A DNA stretch of 64,000 bases, from positions 18,624,673 to 18,688,672 of the forward strand of contig NC_063177.1 in assembly GCF_023159225.1 (NCBI RefSeq), written 5' to 3'. Each line of letters starts with the position of its first letter. Position 1 is the stretch's first letter. Position numbers and translations under genes: made by a program. Below the pieces are notes generated by a model. It did not search any database. It saw only the letters and a list, made by a program, of their open reading frames with translations, and was not told the origin of the DNA. The DNA is from Perognathus longimembris pacificus. Its lineage: Eukaryota > Chordata > Mammalia > Rodentia > Heteromyidae. Below, piece by piece: positions 45,685-57,737 of this stretch.

Positions 45685-46190
45685 CATTCTAGTTGTTCAA
45701 AGTGATGCATGTCTATAATGTTAGTTACTAAGGAGGCAGAGATCCAAGAAATTACACTTCAAGGCCAGCTGGAAAAATAGTTAGACACACACACACATCT
45801 CAACAAACTAGGTGTGGTGATACACATCTATAATCCTAATAACATGGAAGATATACCTAAAAGGATTGCAGTCCAAGGCTAGTCCCAGTGCAAGGTCTAT
45901 CTCATAAAGCAAAAAGGTGTTGAGAATGTGATTCAGATGAGAGCACATTTCTAGCATATGTGAAGCCCGGAGCTCAAACCCCAGTACAAAAACAAAAACA
46001 AAAAAACTACATTCTAAGTCATACTTACATGAGACAGAGAAAACACTACCAACCAGAGTAGAAAGTCCACAAGACTCCTTCTCCATCTTCAATAACTGGC
46101 AAAAAGCCAAGCTGGAGTCATTACTTAAAAGACGGTAAACCACCAGCCAAGCAAGCATGAGTCCTTGAGTTCAAACTAGTAATACAGAGG
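45685..46190 (+). repeat. Cluster of worn B1, ID and B1-Geo pieces
   Basis: B1-like 45685-45780, short (CA)n, B1-like 45795-45900 with an ID-like tail (agcccggagctcaaacccca), then a B1-Geo-like remnant 46000-46190. Confidence 0.6.
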
Positions 46191-46674
46191 GGTAAGAAGG
46201 GATAGGCAGCTTGAGTAAGAACTATTCCTATCAAGACAAGGACACCTTTGTGACTGACACTGAAGGCACAGGTATTAGCTATATTTTGCAGCATTTGTGA
46301 GAAACTAAAAGGGCCAAGAGGTATGGAGCTCCAGTGTGGAGTTAGAACATCTATCTTTGGAGATTACTGAGGCTATTTTTACCATCAGTGATAAGGCTGT
46401 AGGCAGCCAAGGACAGGCAGGATGCCCAAAGGCTTTAGTCCATTTCCATCTCCAAATAAGGAGGTATAGAGCACATACCTTTCTTGAGTAGGTAGCAGAG
46501 GGAAGATGAAGCAAAAAGTATTATCCACTTCCTTCACATTCTGCACAATATAAATTAATGCTTTTACAGGAAGCATCCAGTTACATTAAACCAATACCCT
46601 TCTAGTAATTGAAGAATGTAACTAGTTTGATTTCATATTTAAATTCCAAGGCCCATTTACTTACTTACTTACTT

Positions 46675-46845
46675 ATTTATTGTGCTGGCCCTGGGGCTTG
46701 AACTAAGGGCCTGGGTGCTGGTCCTGAGCTTCTCTGCTCAAGGCTGGCACTCTACCACTTGAACCATAGCTCCACTCTGGCTTTTTTGGTAGTTTAACTG
46801 TTGACAAGGGTCTCACAGACCTTCCTGTCCAGGCTAGCTTCAAAC
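46675..46845 (-). repeat. B1-Geo SINE, truncated
   Basis: Reverse copy with full Geo part but only the start of the B1 part; preceded by (ACTT)n. Confidence 0.75.
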
Positions 46846-47004
46846 GTTTCTGATGTAGTGATTTTATTTTTAAGAGAGTCAGAAGACTCAATCCTGTATG
46901 TAGAGTGTTAGGCTGGTCTTAGTGTTCTGATTTTATTGTCAGTATGTATAAGCATTAGCAAATCTTTAAAAATATGTTTTCTTCCTAATGAGGATAGAAA
47001 TTTC

Positions 47005-47110
47005 AAAGATAAGACTGGTATGGCCTTTAATTCCAGCATTTGTGAGGCAGAGACGAGCAATCACAAGTTCTAGGCCAGGCTGGCTACTAGGTGAGACCTT
47101 GTCTTAAAAA
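47005..47110 (+). repeat. B1-type SINE
   Basis: gactggtatggcctttaatt, cagcatttgtgaggcagaga, gccaggctggctactagg. Confidence 0.78.
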
Positions 47111-47313
47111 ACAAGGGAAATGTTTTTGGAGATATTCTGAGAACTGTCATGAAAAGGAGAGCACTTTGAATGTAAATACTCTAGGTAGTTGATCCCCACA
47201 TGCCATTTGGGGAGAGAATTTGCCTTATTGAAAGAAGCAGGATCGTTCTCTCTTTCTAATTTTCTAGAACAATGAGTTATCAGCTTAAGGTGGCATTTTA
47301 AACTATAGGAGAC

Positions 47314-47737
47314 AGGGGCTGGGAATATGGCCTAGTGGTAAAGTGCTCGCCTCGTATACATGAAGCCCTGGGTTTGATTCCTCAGCACCACATATAATAG
47401 TTAAAAGCCAGAAGTGCGGGGCTGGGGATATGGCCTAGTGGCAGGAGTGCTTGCCTTGTATACATGAGGCCCTGGGTTCGATTCCCCAGCACCATATATA
47501 CAGAAAGCGGCCAGAAGTGGTGCTGTGGCTCAAGTGGCAGAGTGCTAGCCTTGAGCAAGAAGAAGCCAGGGACAGTGCTCAGGCCCTGAGTCCAAGGCCC
47601 AGGACTGACCAAAAAAAAAGCCAGAAGTGGCACTGTGGCTCAAGTGGTAGAGTGCTAGCCTTGAGCAAAAAGAAGCCAGGGACAGTGCTCAGGCCCTGAG
47701 TCCAAGCCCCAGGACTGGCAACAAAAACAAAACAAAT
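47314..47737 (+). mobile_element. IDL-Geo SINE interrupted by another IDL-Geo
   Basis: Outer copy with 14-bp target duplication aaactataggagac (47300-47313 and 47738-47751). It is cut at gccagaagtg by the inner copy. Confidence 0.92.
47417..47619 (+). mobile_element. IDL-Geo SINE nested in IDL-Geo
   Basis: Inner copy; the outer element's gccagaagtg is duplicated at 47407-47416 and 47620-47629. Confidence 0.92.
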
Positions 47738-47769
47738 AAACTATAGGAGACCAAGTTCCATAGTGAGTG

Positions 47770-47990
47770 GTACCACATGTTATTGGGCCTAAACTCAAGG
47801 CCTTACACTCTTGCTGCTTTTTCACTCAAGGCAGTTACGGTATGGCTTGAGCCATATTTCCACTTCTGGTTATTGCTGGTTAATTGGATATAAAAGATTC
47901 AAGGACTTTCCTGCCCAGGCTGGCTTTGAACCATGATCCTAAGATGTCAACATCTTGAGTAGGATTGCAAGTGTGAGCCACTAGAACCTT
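47770..47990 (-). repeat. B1-Geo SINE
   Basis: Reverse, diverged: cttgctgctttttcactcaa, linker gctggttaattggatataaa, B1 part caagtgtgagccactagaac. Confidence 0.75.
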
Positions 47991-48127
47991 GTTCCCAAAA
48001 ATAAAATTTCCATTTGTAATGCCTCTACAATACAAAGTTGAGCAGAAGATAAACATTGTTAAATGGTATATTCATAAGCCTAATCAAATTTCCTGCTTAA
48101 GAAAAATCACTTCTCTCTTGTTCTCAG

Positions 48128-48221
48128 ACCAACTGAACGTGAGCGAACAGAAAGGCTAATTAAAACCAAATTAAGGGAGATAATGATGCAGAAAGATTTG
48201 GAGAATATCACATCCAAAGAG
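48128..48221 (+). CDS. SSH2: SSH2 coding exon, DEK-C-like domain, first part (residues 243-274)
   Basis: Exon of 94 bp with acceptor cttgttctcag and donor gtaaga. One base completes Ile, then it reads PTERERTERLIKTKLREIMM followed by QKDLENITSKE and ends on a codon boundary. This charged, helical stretch is the first half of the DEK-C-like region, which lies just before the phosphatase domain in slingshots. KTKLREIMMQKDLENITSKE is SSH2-type; SSH1 has KAKLRSIMMSQDLENVTSKE. Confidence 0.97.
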
Positions 48222-48355
48222 GTAAGAGATATTGAGTCCTTATTGGTCCAAGGCTAGGAGTGTGATAACAATAGATATGGGGGTAAAAATAGTACACAGT
48301 TGAAAGTACAGAGGGTCTTCACAGAGATTAGTAAAATATGTCATCTTTGTTTCAG
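48222..48355 (+). other. SSH2: SSH2 very short intron
   Basis: GT-AG intron of only 134 bp, free of repeats, splitting the DEK-C-like domain between a Glu and an Ile codon (phase 0). Confidence 0.92.
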
Positions 48356-48484
48356 ATACGAACAGAGTTGGAAATGCAAATGGTGTGCAATTTGAGAGAA
48401 TTCAAAGAATTCATTGATAATGAAATGATAGTGATCCTTGGTCAAATGGATAGTCCTACACAGATATTTGAGCATGTGTTTCTG
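48356..48484 (+). CDS. SSH2: SSH2 coding exon, DEK-C-like domain to start of phosphatase domain (residues 275-317)
   Basis: Exon of 129 bp, exactly 43 codons, with acceptor ctttgtttcag and donor gtaagt. It reads IRTELEMQMVCNLREFKEFI, DNEMIVILGQMDSPTQIFEH and VFL. The LREFKEFIDNEM segment closes the DEK-C-like domain. PTQIFEHVFL leads into the first strand of the dual-specificity phosphatase fold, completed by GSEWNASN in the next exon. Confidence 0.97.
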
Positions 48485-48654
48485 GTAAGTTTTAGAGCCA
48501 CTTTAAATAGTGTGTTGAAGTGAGCCTATATGGACTGGGGGAGGGGAACAATTGTTAAGCCTTTCAAGTCTTCCAGATGTGTCGAAGGTCTGATATATTT
48601 GAACAGAGCAGGTGGGAACTACTTATAATTGATAGGCTCTTGGACTTTATTTTC

Positions 48655-48740
48655 TTATTTTTTTGTAGACCTGAAGATTTAACCTAGGGCCTTGCATATG
48701 CTAAGCATATGTTTTGCCACTGAACTATATTCCTAGACCT
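48655..48740 (-). repeat. ID-type SINE monomer
   Basis: agacctgaagatttaaccta and gccactgaactatattccta, reverse. Confidence 0.7.
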
Positions 48741-48991
48741 GGACTTTTACACAGAAAGTATTGTAGCTACATTTTGAGTTGCATGAGTAGTTTTCATAGT
48801 TACCATAATCTCAGCCAGGTAAAATTATCCTTTATGGTTCCTGAACATTTAGAGACCTATAACTAATTATAGGAGACTTTCGTGATGGATTAAGAAAGCC
48901 TCTAATATCCTAAGGCCTATTTTCATTCTAAAATGTTAGAGTCCTAATTTTCATCTGTACAAAATTAACAAAGATAATTAAAATCAATGAA

Positions 48992-49212
48992 GAGCTGGGC
49001 ACTGGTGGCTCACATTTTAATCCTTCTTACTCAGGAGGCTGAGACCCAAAGATTGCAGTTCAAAGCTAGCCCAGCAAGAAAAGTCTGTGAGACTCTTACG
49101 TCCACTTAACTACCAAAATGCCAGAGTAGAGCTGTGGCTCAAGTGGTAGAGTGAGTGCTAGCCTTGAGCAAAAAGCTCAGGGACAGCTCCCCAGGGCCAG
49201 TACTGAAAAAAA
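48992..49212 (+). repeat. B1-Geo SINE
   Basis: gagctgggcactggtggctc, ttactcaggaggctgagacc, Geo part with shortened end. Confidence 0.85.
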
Positions 49213-49847
49213 AAGTCACTGAAAAATGCAAAAAATCATTTTATTTCCACTTCTGACACATTTTGACCAAAAATGTTAACAAAGAACTAAATCAATCGAT
49301 TTGAATTTCACTTCCTTTCTCTTGTAAACTTTCTCTTTGTAAACTGTGAAATGATTAGAATCTGGGAAACAGGAGAGAAGAGAAATAAATGCATGGGAAT
49401 TGACTCAACTGGATCACCTCACCTTGAACACTCAAGAATTTATTTCACCAGGCAGTCAGGCTGTGTGCCATTGAAAGTCTGTGCCCTTAGTTAATCTGTT
49501 GACATTCTAGAGCTTGTGTGTCTCTAGAGTGATTCATGTGGACCATAGCTATGAAATTACTCATGAAAAGTTGTGAGCTGGCAGGGGGACTTCTTTTCCA
49601 ATACTTTAATTTAGCCAAAATGTGTTGCCATTTCCAGATGCAGATTATACTAGCATGAGCAAAGCACCTGGATTTGTTATCTTTTCTTTATATTTCCATG
49701 AGGGCCCAAAGATAAACTTACATTGTTGGAAAGAATCTGCCTATTAGAAAAGTTTCTATCCAGTGGCCCATTTTCATTCTAAATGTGACTTAGAAGACAC
49801 TCATTCAAATGTCTCCATAAAACCTAATTTTTTGTTTGTTTGGGTTG

Positions 49848-50090
49848 TTTTTTTTTGCCAGTCCTGGGGCTTGAACTCAGAGCCTGGACACTGTCCCTGA
49901 GTTTCTTTTGCTTAAGGGTAGCACTAACTCTACCACTTAAGCCACAGCTCCACTTCTGGCTTTTTAGTGATTAATTGGAGATAAAGAGTGTCACACTTTC
50001 CTTCCCAGGCTGGCTTTGACCCTCAGTCCTCAGATCTCAGCTTCCTGAGTAGCTAGAATTACCAGCATGAGCCACCAGTGCCCCACCTTG
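49848..50090 (-). repeat. B1-Geo SINE
   Basis: Reverse copy from the T tract to catgagccaccagtgcccca. Confidence 0.85.
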
Positions 50091-50221
50091 AACTTGGCTT
50101 TTAACACCAAGGATGTGGAACCTGCCTAGTATGTGCTACAGCTCTATAATCCCAAAGAGCATTCTCCCATTTGAAAATTATTTACTCAAAAAGAATATTT
50201 ACAATGAAAATAAAATATCAT

Positions 50222-50455
50222 CCGGCACCTGTGGCTCACTCCTATAATCCTAACTACTCAAGAGGCTGAGATCTGAGGATCATGGTTCAAAGCCAGCCTG
50301 GGCAGAAAAACCCATGACACTCTTTATCTCCAATAAATCACTAAGAAAAAGCCAGGAGTTGCCGTGGCTCAAGTGGTAGAGTGCTAGGCTTGAGCACAAA
50401 GAGGCTCGAGGACAGCACCTGGGCCCTGAGTTCAAGCCCCAGGACTGGCAGAAAA
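50222..50455 (+). repeat. B1-Geo SINE
   Basis: ggcacctgtggctcactcct, tctccaataaatcactaaga, Geo part to caggactggcag. Confidence 0.87.
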
Positions 50456-50461
50456 AGAAGA

Positions 50462-50830
50462 GCATTTGCTTTTTAAAATTTTTTATTGTTATTATAAGGT
50501 GATTTGCAGAGGGGTTACAGTTACATAAGTCAGGTAAAGAGTACATTTCTTTTTGGAGAATGCCATCCCTTCCTTCACTCTCCCACAGTGTTTCTCTCCC
50601 ATCCCCATCCACAAGTTGTATAGTTCATCTTTAACGTAGTGTCTAGTGAGTGCCGCTGCTGCATTTATTTACCCTTTATCCCTCCAGCTCTCTGCTCTCC
50701 TTACCAAAAAGAAATGAACAGCAACAGAGGAAAAAATACTCTTGTTTCCATTTCCTGGAGTTCATTTCAATAAATATTATTTTATATAATCAGATGCCCA
50801 TAAGGCATTGTGTCTTCTTGTTCCTCTCCT
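50462..50830 (-). repeat. L1 3' end
   Basis: Its complement shares ordered landmarks with 61280-61565: atgaactcc..gatggaaaca-like, then a tract ending in acctgacttatgtaactgta and ctctgcaaatcacctt. Confidence 0.7.
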
Positions 50831-51000
50831 AAGAATATCCTCCTTTGGTCTCACTATGTGTGAGTATCTAGAATCCTGTACATTTACTTTTTAAATACAT
50901 AACTGTGTACGTATTTTTGAACAATGGAAAATCTCGTTAGCTGCACTTATAATTCTTCTTTTTAGGGAATGAACATTTTATTTTCATTGTGAATATTCTT

Positions 51001-51210
51001 TTTTTTTTTTTTTTTTTTTGCCAGTCCTGGGGCTTGGACTCAGGGCCTGAGCACTGTCCCTGGCTTCTTTTTGCTCAAGGCTAGCACTCTGCTACTTGAG
51101 CCATAGCACCACTTCTGGCGATTTTCTATATATGTGGTGCTGGGGAATTGAACCCAGGGCTTCATGTATACGAGGCAAGCACACTTGCCACTAGGCCATA
51201 TTCCCAGCCC
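51001..51210 (-). mobile_element. IDL-Geo SINE
   Basis: Full-length reverse copy with 12-bp target duplication gtgaatattctt at 50989-51000 and 51211-51222. Confidence 0.94.
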
Positions 51211-53002
51211 GTGAATATTCTTGTTTGGGAAAATTTCTTCCAAAGGGAAGAATCCTGAAGTTTCAACCCCTATCCAACAAAATCAGTTCATAAACAGATT
51301 GTCTGAACATCTTATCGTACTTGCTCTTTGGTAGCTTCCTGTTTGTACCACTATGTCCTGTACAAACCCCTGTCTCCTCCAGTCAGCCTGTTCACTGCTG
51401 TGTTCTCCAGCCATTGACATGGAAAAAGAGGTCATAGCCTAGTGGCAAGTAGCGGTGTTAATTTTCTGCATGGTCATCTCATCTTATGTATAGCTGCCAT
51501 GCCTGGAGCTCAACCACACTGTGAAGAGAAGCAGCAGGATTGCTTCCTCTATTTGGAAGAATGGTCAGCTTTGCAGTATATGGCACAGAGATCTGTTTAC
51601 TTAGAAAAGGTATCCAGCTCATGTGGAGAGGGAATGTGCAGAACATAGTTGAAAGAAATTCTGCAGTAAAGGTGTTACTAGGATAAGAAAAGGTTCTTCC
51701 ACATCCTTACAAGTGTACAAGTACAAAATAATACTTTTCTGAGCTGGAAGCCTTTGCCCAACTAGATTTCAGTATTTTCAGTTCTCCTGGAGGCTATGTA
51801 ATTTGGCTGAGAAAAGGCTAGATGTGAATAGAGAATCTCTGCAGAAAAACAAGCAATCTTTTCAATTAAAAGAAATGCAAGAGTATTAGGTACGCAGAGA
51901 GTGCATGAATATAAAAGTAGCAGAATTTTTATTGCTAATTTTCTTTTTCAAGATTTGGCAATACAAAATCCTTTTAGAAGAATATTTCCTTTTCAAAGAA
52001 AATTCAGCCTCAAGGTGGTTCCATTTATTGTAGGTGCAGAGAAATGGAAAGTGTGTGAAGAGAAATGAAACAGCAGTCAAATGTGTTGTTTTTATCATAG
52101 TCATGGTTTTTGTCCCTAGAAATAAGTGGCATAAACTAAGAAGGAAAAGTTAATAGAGAACTTATGCTTGGTTACCACAATAATGTGACTTACAACATTG
52201 AGGCTTCAGGGTTGATAAGGATAGGGATATCAGTCCTTAGAGATTATATGGTTGTATTTATCCTGTCAGAACCCCCAGTGCAATTCTTATTAGTATAAAT
52301 ATATTTTCTTTTATTCTGCTTGGAACAGTTGGACCCCAGCAAGGCTATTACCTGAGGATAACATCTGGAATTAACTCAGTTACTTGGATCTTTGGACCAG
52401 TTGCTCAGTGTTGGGAGAATGAGCAAAAAATGGAAATGAACTTATTTTAAAATACATTGCTGTCTCCAGGTTTCATTTTATATTTCAGTACGAATAGAAT
52501 TAAGACATACTAAGCATGTAAAGCCTGGGGTTAAAAATTAAAAGATTGGTTCTGTTGAGGGTCCATGGGGGCTAATATGCCTGGTATTTGTATTGAAGAC
52601 AGAAAAGGAATTGCACCAAGTTGACTCTAGTTCTTTCGAATTGAACCTGAAGCAGCTCTATCCACAGTCATTTTTTGTGGACTTTATTGTGTCAGTAACC
52701 ATTGCCTGTAATTTATTTTGCCTCTGGATAGATGTCATTTTAGATTTTTCCTAGACAGGTAGATTAAAAACCATGGACTTTTCTATCATGTCAGGGTTAT
52801 TTCTATCTAACTGGACAGAGCTCTGCGGAGGATTTAGATTTCTAAATTAAGAAATAAAGTCACATTTCCCTGGCTCCAGTTTAGCCTCCACAACCTTTAT
52901 TGTTTGATGTCTGTCTCTCTGAAGTCCTTGTTGGGTGTGGGGGCTAGTTTTCTAAAAGCACAGAATCTTCCATAATTATTTAAATTTTTCCCACTATTCT
53001 GG

Positions 53003-53180
53003 CTTGAATTCAGTGCTTCATGCTTATTATTCAGCTTGCTTGGCCATACCTTCAGCTTCAATTTTTTCTGGTTAATAACAGATGGAGTCTTGTGGACTTT
53101 TTTGCTGGCTTGAACCTCTATCCTTCGTACTTGTATTCTGAGTAGCTAGGATTACAAGCATAAACCACCAGCACCTGGCC
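53003..53180 (-). repeat. B1-Geo SINE, diverged
   Basis: Reverse copy with a worn Geo part and a B1 part (gagtagctaggattacaagc; aaccaccagcacctggcc). Confidence 0.7.
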
Positions 53181-53801
53181 CCTTCCATAATTTCTGAGAA
53201 CAAGTCAGCTGAGCCCTCATCTGTAGACATTAGCTAATGACCTTTTCTTTGCTTTTCTTTTTTTCAGCAAGGTGAAATTTACTTCTGCTCAGAAGGTGTG
53301 CCCTCAGCCAAAAATCTGGCAAGCAAACACTCCTTCTCTTTAATGAAACATCATTCAACCCAATGACTTTGAGATCTTTCACTTCAGCGGTTAGATTATA
53401 AGTCACTTGTAATGTGATCGTAGTGAGATCGTAGTGATTATATGACATTGGATGGTTTCTAAGTGGCTTGTTTGTTTGATCACTTATTCAAAAAATATTT
53501 GTTGATTCTCTTTATTGTGCCAGTGTAAGACTAGGTATTTGTATGGTCTAATTCTAAAAAGTGTAATGAATCATATCAGAGAAAGGCTCAGAAAAGGCTA
53601 CAAAATCAAGGACACAAAGAAGTCTAATCAGGAGATTAAATAGTTAAAAATTATCATTAGTAATATTAGCAAGAGTGGTGATGGCAGAGGCCAAGGTCCT
53701 ATGGGTTGATTCACATAGACAATAAGGAAATAGATCTTGGCTATGAAGGGAAGGAGAAATAGTATCAAGGGGAAGATTCAGAATGGAGAAAGATTTTTCT
53801 T

Positions 53802-54001
53802 TTTTTTTTGGCCAGTCCTGGGCCTTGAACTCAGGGCCTGAGAACTGTTCCTGGCTTCCTGTTGCTCAAGGCTAGCACTCTGCCACTTGAGCCACAGCGC
53901 CACTTCTGGCCGTTTTCTGTATATGTGGTGCTGGGGAATTGAACCCAGGGCCTCATGTATACAAGGCAAGCACTCTTGCCACTAGGCCATGTCCCCAGCC
54001 C
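53802..54001 (-). mobile_element. IDL-Geo SINE
   Basis: Full-length reverse copy with 12-bp target duplication aagatttttctt at 53790-53801 and 54002-54013. Confidence 0.93.
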
Positions 54002-54223
54002 AAGATTTTTCTTTTTAATACAGTATAAACTTTATAGGTAGGAAAGATACCTATTGAATATATAAGACTGGAGTGGGAAGGGAATTCCATTTTATAGATA
54101 AAGACAAAGCAGAAAGTTTAAGAGTTCCAAGATTCATATATGAATTCAAGTATTATGATACTAAATTCCATTTACTACATCTAATTCTGACATAGGTAAA
54201 CTTTATTTTAAAGTGTTTGCCTT

Positions 54224-54408
54224 GGAGCTGGGAATATGGCTTAGCAGTAGAGTGCTCGCCTTGCATGCATGAAGCCCTGGGTTCAATTCCTCAACACCAC
54301 ATAAAAGGCTGACACTGTGGCTCAAGAGCTAGATTGCTAGCCTTGAGCAAAAGAAGCTCAAGAACAATGCCCAGGCCCTGAGTTCAGGCCCCAAGACTAG
54401 CAAAAAAA
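54224..54408 (+). mobile_element. IDL-Geo SINE
   Basis: Dimer with a short deletion at the junction of the two halves (cacataaaaggctgacactg). Confidence 0.85.
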
Positions 54409-54792
54409 CTAACACTGTGAAGTTGTTTACTTTTAAGAGAAAAAAAATTGTTATTCTGAGATAGCATTTCACAACTATAATAAAAAAAATTCAAAAACTA
54501 AATCACACATTTTGTTGTCAAAGTTATGAGGAAAAGTGACACACTATTGTTAGTGGGAATGCAGAATTGTTAGTCCTTAGTTAGAATAAGGTTAGTCCAC
54601 TTTAGTTTTTTGTCTAGAAATCCCACTTCTACAATATGTAATCATTCATAGACTAGTTTTATAAGTTCTATCAGTACCTAGTGAAGTACTCTTCAGAAGT
54701 AAGGAAGAAAAGGGAGATTTCTATGAGCTGTTATGTGAAGTATACAGTTCTAGGTTTTATGGCATAGTTTGGAGATAAATTGGAAAATGAAG

Positions 54793-54900
54793 ACCAAAAC
54801 TGGAGGCACAGCTTAAGTAATAAAGCTCTAACAATGAGAAAGCCAAACAAGAACTCAAGGCCCTGACTGAGTTCAAACCTTAGTACCAGCACACACATAG
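54793..54900 (+). repeat. Geo-like right part of a B1-Geo
   Basis: ccaaaactggaggcacagct, agccaaacaagaactcaagg, gagttcaaaccttagtacca. Confidence 0.65.
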
Positions 54901-55074
54901 AAACAAAGAGCAAAAAATTACTTACAGTATTCTACTCTGTATTATGAGAAGTGATAATATACATTTGCTTATATTTTAATAAAACATAAGCGGTATAATC
55001 TATAATGAAAATGGTTACCTGTGGGAATTAAAGGTATAGATGTGGGTGTTGAGACTTCCAAGTTTACTTTTTCT

Positions 55075-55192
55075 TCCTCCCTTGATACAGGATCTCTCTG
55101 TACAGCTCAGGCTTGCCTCATACTTGCTACATAGCCCAGATTATTTTGAATGCTATCCTCCTACATTAGCTTCCCAAGTGAAATTACAAGCT
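55075..55192 (-). repeat. B1-type SINE
   Basis: Reverse: caggatctctctgtacagct, gctacatagcccagattatt. Confidence 0.7.
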
Positions 55193-55476
55193 TACTTTTT
55201 AAATAAACTTTTGACTTTCCATTATGTAAAAGTTTTGCTACTCACAAAATTAAAAAGAATGTAAAAAGCATACTCTACAATTGAGTACACAAAATTAACC
55301 CAAAAATATATATCAAATTGAGACCTCACAGAAGATAATTTAAATAACCTTTAGGCATGATTCTTTGCTTTTATCCCTAGTGAAATATGACTAGGAAATC
55401 AAGACCAACCAAAATATTGAATTTGGTAGGTTTGTCATTGGTTGTGCTGAGTATTATAATGTTCAATTTATTTTCT

Positions 55477-55696
55477 GTTTTTTTTGTTTGTTTGTTTGTT
55501 TTTGGCCAGTCCTGGGGACTGGACTCAGGGCCTGAGCACTGTCCCTGGCTTCTTCTTGCTCAAGGCTAGCACTCTGCCACTTGAGCCACAGCGCCCCTTC
55601 TGGCCATTTTCTGTATATGTGGTGCTGGGGAATCGAACCCAGGGCCTCATGTATATGAGGCAGGCACTCTTGCCACTAGGCCATATCCCCAGCCCC
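55477..55696 (-). mobile_element. IDL-Geo SINE
   Basis: Full-length reverse copy with 13-bp target duplication caatttattttct at 55464-55476 and 55697-55709. Confidence 0.94.
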
Positions 55697-55998
55697 CAAT
55701 TTATTTTCTAAGAGCAAAAGAGTTGCTGGTAACCAACACTTTTACTGTAGAGTAGGGAGGTACAAATACTGGGTGAAGTCAAGAAGGTGAGAAAGAACCT
55801 GTGGTATTGAATGTGAATTGGAGGTAACAGTTTACACTTAATATTTTTAGAAATATTAATATTCTTAGCTTTGCTGAACAGTTTTACAAGCCCATCTAAT
55901 TAACTGGTATCTTGATTACAAAATACCATTCTTTATTAGAAAAAACCAGCGTTATTTGAGGACATGGTGACTCCATTCACAAAAGTGAACCTGGAACT

Positions 55999-56096
55999 TT
56001 TTTTTTTTTTTTTGAGGTACTGTACTGGGTTTTAACTCAGAGCTTCAAGTTTGCTAGGCAGGTACTCAAACACACTTGAGGTTATGTCTCCTGCCC
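55999..56096 (-). repeat. ID-type SINE monomer
   Basis: T tract, ggtactgtactgggttttaa, gctaggcaggtactcaaaca; reverse and diverged. Confidence 0.6.
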
Positions 56097-56364
56097 TTTT
56101 TGTTCTAGATATGGGGGGGGGGGGTGAAGAAGGGAGGAGGTAAAGACCAGAAGGTGTAGAATTAACAGACCTACCCTATTCCCTGAGAGACAGCACCTGG
56201 GCAGTGTTGGACTGGAGTTAACAGGCCACTCCACCCCTGAGAGATGGCACCTGGGCAGTGGTAGCAGGTGGACAAGAGTCAATTTAGGCAGTAGAAGCTG
56301 GACGCTTGGCTGCTTCCTTGTTCTAGGTATTTTGAGGTAGGACTTTATTTTCTGCCTGGGCACA

Positions 56365-56540
56365 TCACAATGTTTCAGTCCTAGCTGGGATTACAGGCTC
56401 ATGCTGACATACCCAGCTTCTTCCCATTGAAATAGAGTCTTTTAGACTTTTCAGCCTGGGCTACCCTGGAACTGTGAACCTCCTGATCTTAACTTCCTTG
56501 TAGCTAAGATAACAGGCAAGCAAGCACTACCACGCCTAAC
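56365..56540 (-). repeat. Two B1-type fragments
   Basis: tagctgggattacaggctca and cctgggctaccctggaactg are reverse B1 landmarks separated by linker-like sequence. Confidence 0.65.
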
Positions 56541-56567
56541 TATGAGTCAAGGAGGAATCTCATGGAT

Positions 56568-56790
56568 ATGCCACGCCTATAATCCTAGTTACTCAGGAGA
56601 TCTGGGATCACAGTTCTCAGTCGGCCTGGGCCAACAAATCCAAGAGATTCTTCTCTCCAATTAACCAGCAAAAAGCCAGAACTGGAGGTGTGGCTCTACA
56701 AAGAGCACTATCCATGAAAAGCTGAGTGAGAGAACAGGCCCTGAGTTTAAGTCCCAGTACACCCAGTACAAGGAAGACAGGAGGAGGAGA
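56568..56790 (+). repeat. B1-Geo SINE
   Basis: cacgcctataatcctagtta, tctccaattaaccagcaaaa, Geo part to taagtcccagtacaccc. Confidence 0.8.
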
Positions 56791-56799
56791 AGGAAAGGA

Positions 56800-56915
56800 G
56801 GAAGAAAATTTTCTCAAACTTTTGCCTTGAACTACAATCCTGGATCTCATTCTCAGAAGTGGCTAGGAAACTAATAGCAAGCTATAGACATGAACTACCA
56901 GTGCCTGACTAGGAA
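56800..56915 (-). repeat. B1-type fragment
   Basis: gccttgaactacaatcctgg and catgaactaccagtgcctga, reverse and worn. Confidence 0.6.
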
Positions 56916-56994
56916 AAAAAATTACCTTGATGAGATTCCCATTTGCCAAATTCAGGACAATTTGAGCATCAAAATAATGTTAAAAACAGCTTTG

Positions 56995-57065
56995 AGTTAT
57001 TGGCTCAGTTATTGTGCCTGCTTTGTGCTCTGAGGTCTGGAGTTCAGACTCCAATATTGTAAGAC
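56995..57065 (+). repeat. tRNA-like SINE monomer fragment
   Basis: ggctcagttattgtgcctgc, tctggagttcagactccaat. Confidence 0.45.
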
Positions 57066-57224
57066 AGAAAAGAAAGTAATTTTAATAAAAAGATGGAAAG
57101 AATAATTAGATGAAGCTATATTGAGGATGAGTACCAGATAACATACACAAGTATCACTGCTTTGTAACCCCCAGAAAAATAATTTATTTGGGCAAGATGA
57201 GAAATGGCTGTTAAAACCAAAGGC

Positions 57225-57322
57225 TAGGAAGTAGAGCTGTGACTCAAAGTGGTAGTCTTGAACAAAAGAACTCAGGGACAGAGCACAGGCCCTACCTAAT
57301 TCAAGCCCAATGACTACCAAAA
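57225..57322 (+). repeat. Geo module without a left half
   Basis: gaagtagagctgtgactcaa to aattcaagcccaatgactac. Confidence 0.7.
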
Positions 57323-57576
57323 GAAAATGCTAAAAGTTACCATAAAACTGTATAGTCACACAACCCCAAAGATAACTAATAGTCCTAGATTACTAATTAA
57401 TTGCAAAGAAACCTTTATAATTGAGAGATAGGACAGATACAAAGAAAAGTACAATGAACTCAAACCTAGCATAACAAATAATGGAACAAACTAATACCAT
57501 GTGTCTCCCAGTCTGATGCAGTAGGAAGAGTACAGTGTCACTCTTGGTTGTTCTTTGTTTTTGTTTTTTTTTAAGT

Positions 57577-57727
57577 GGGCTGGGAATATGACCTAGTGGT
57601 AGAGTGTTTGCCTCATATACATGAAGCCCTGGGTTGGATTCCTCAGCACCACGTATATAGTTAAAAGCCAGAAGTGGTGCTGTGGCTCAGGCCCTGAGTT
57701 CAAGCCTCAGGACTGGCCAAGAAAAAG
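57577..57727 (+). mobile_element. IDL-Geo SINE with internal Geo deletion
   Basis: Left half intact; the Geo half jumps from tgctgtggctcagg to ccctgagttcaagcctc, losing about 60 bases between two ctca(gg) motifs. Confidence 0.85.
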
Positions 57728-57737
57728 TTTGAGCTGT

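Larger units (their letters stand above)
43965..48127 (+). other. SSH2: SSH2 intron
   Basis: GT-AG intron of about 4.2 kb. 43965-44540 and 44775-45210 have no recognised repeat. 45215-46190 is a pile-up of B1-type and Geo-type fragments in both orientations. 46195-46660 has no recognised repeat. From 46675 on there are more SINEs, including one IDL-Geo nested inside another. Confidence 0.9.

Noticed and set aside
51442..51648. 68-codon plus-strand frame in a repeat-free block
   Set aside because: No homologue recognised, and no flanking splice sites with compatible phase; the SSH2 frame runs directly from 48484 to 59507.
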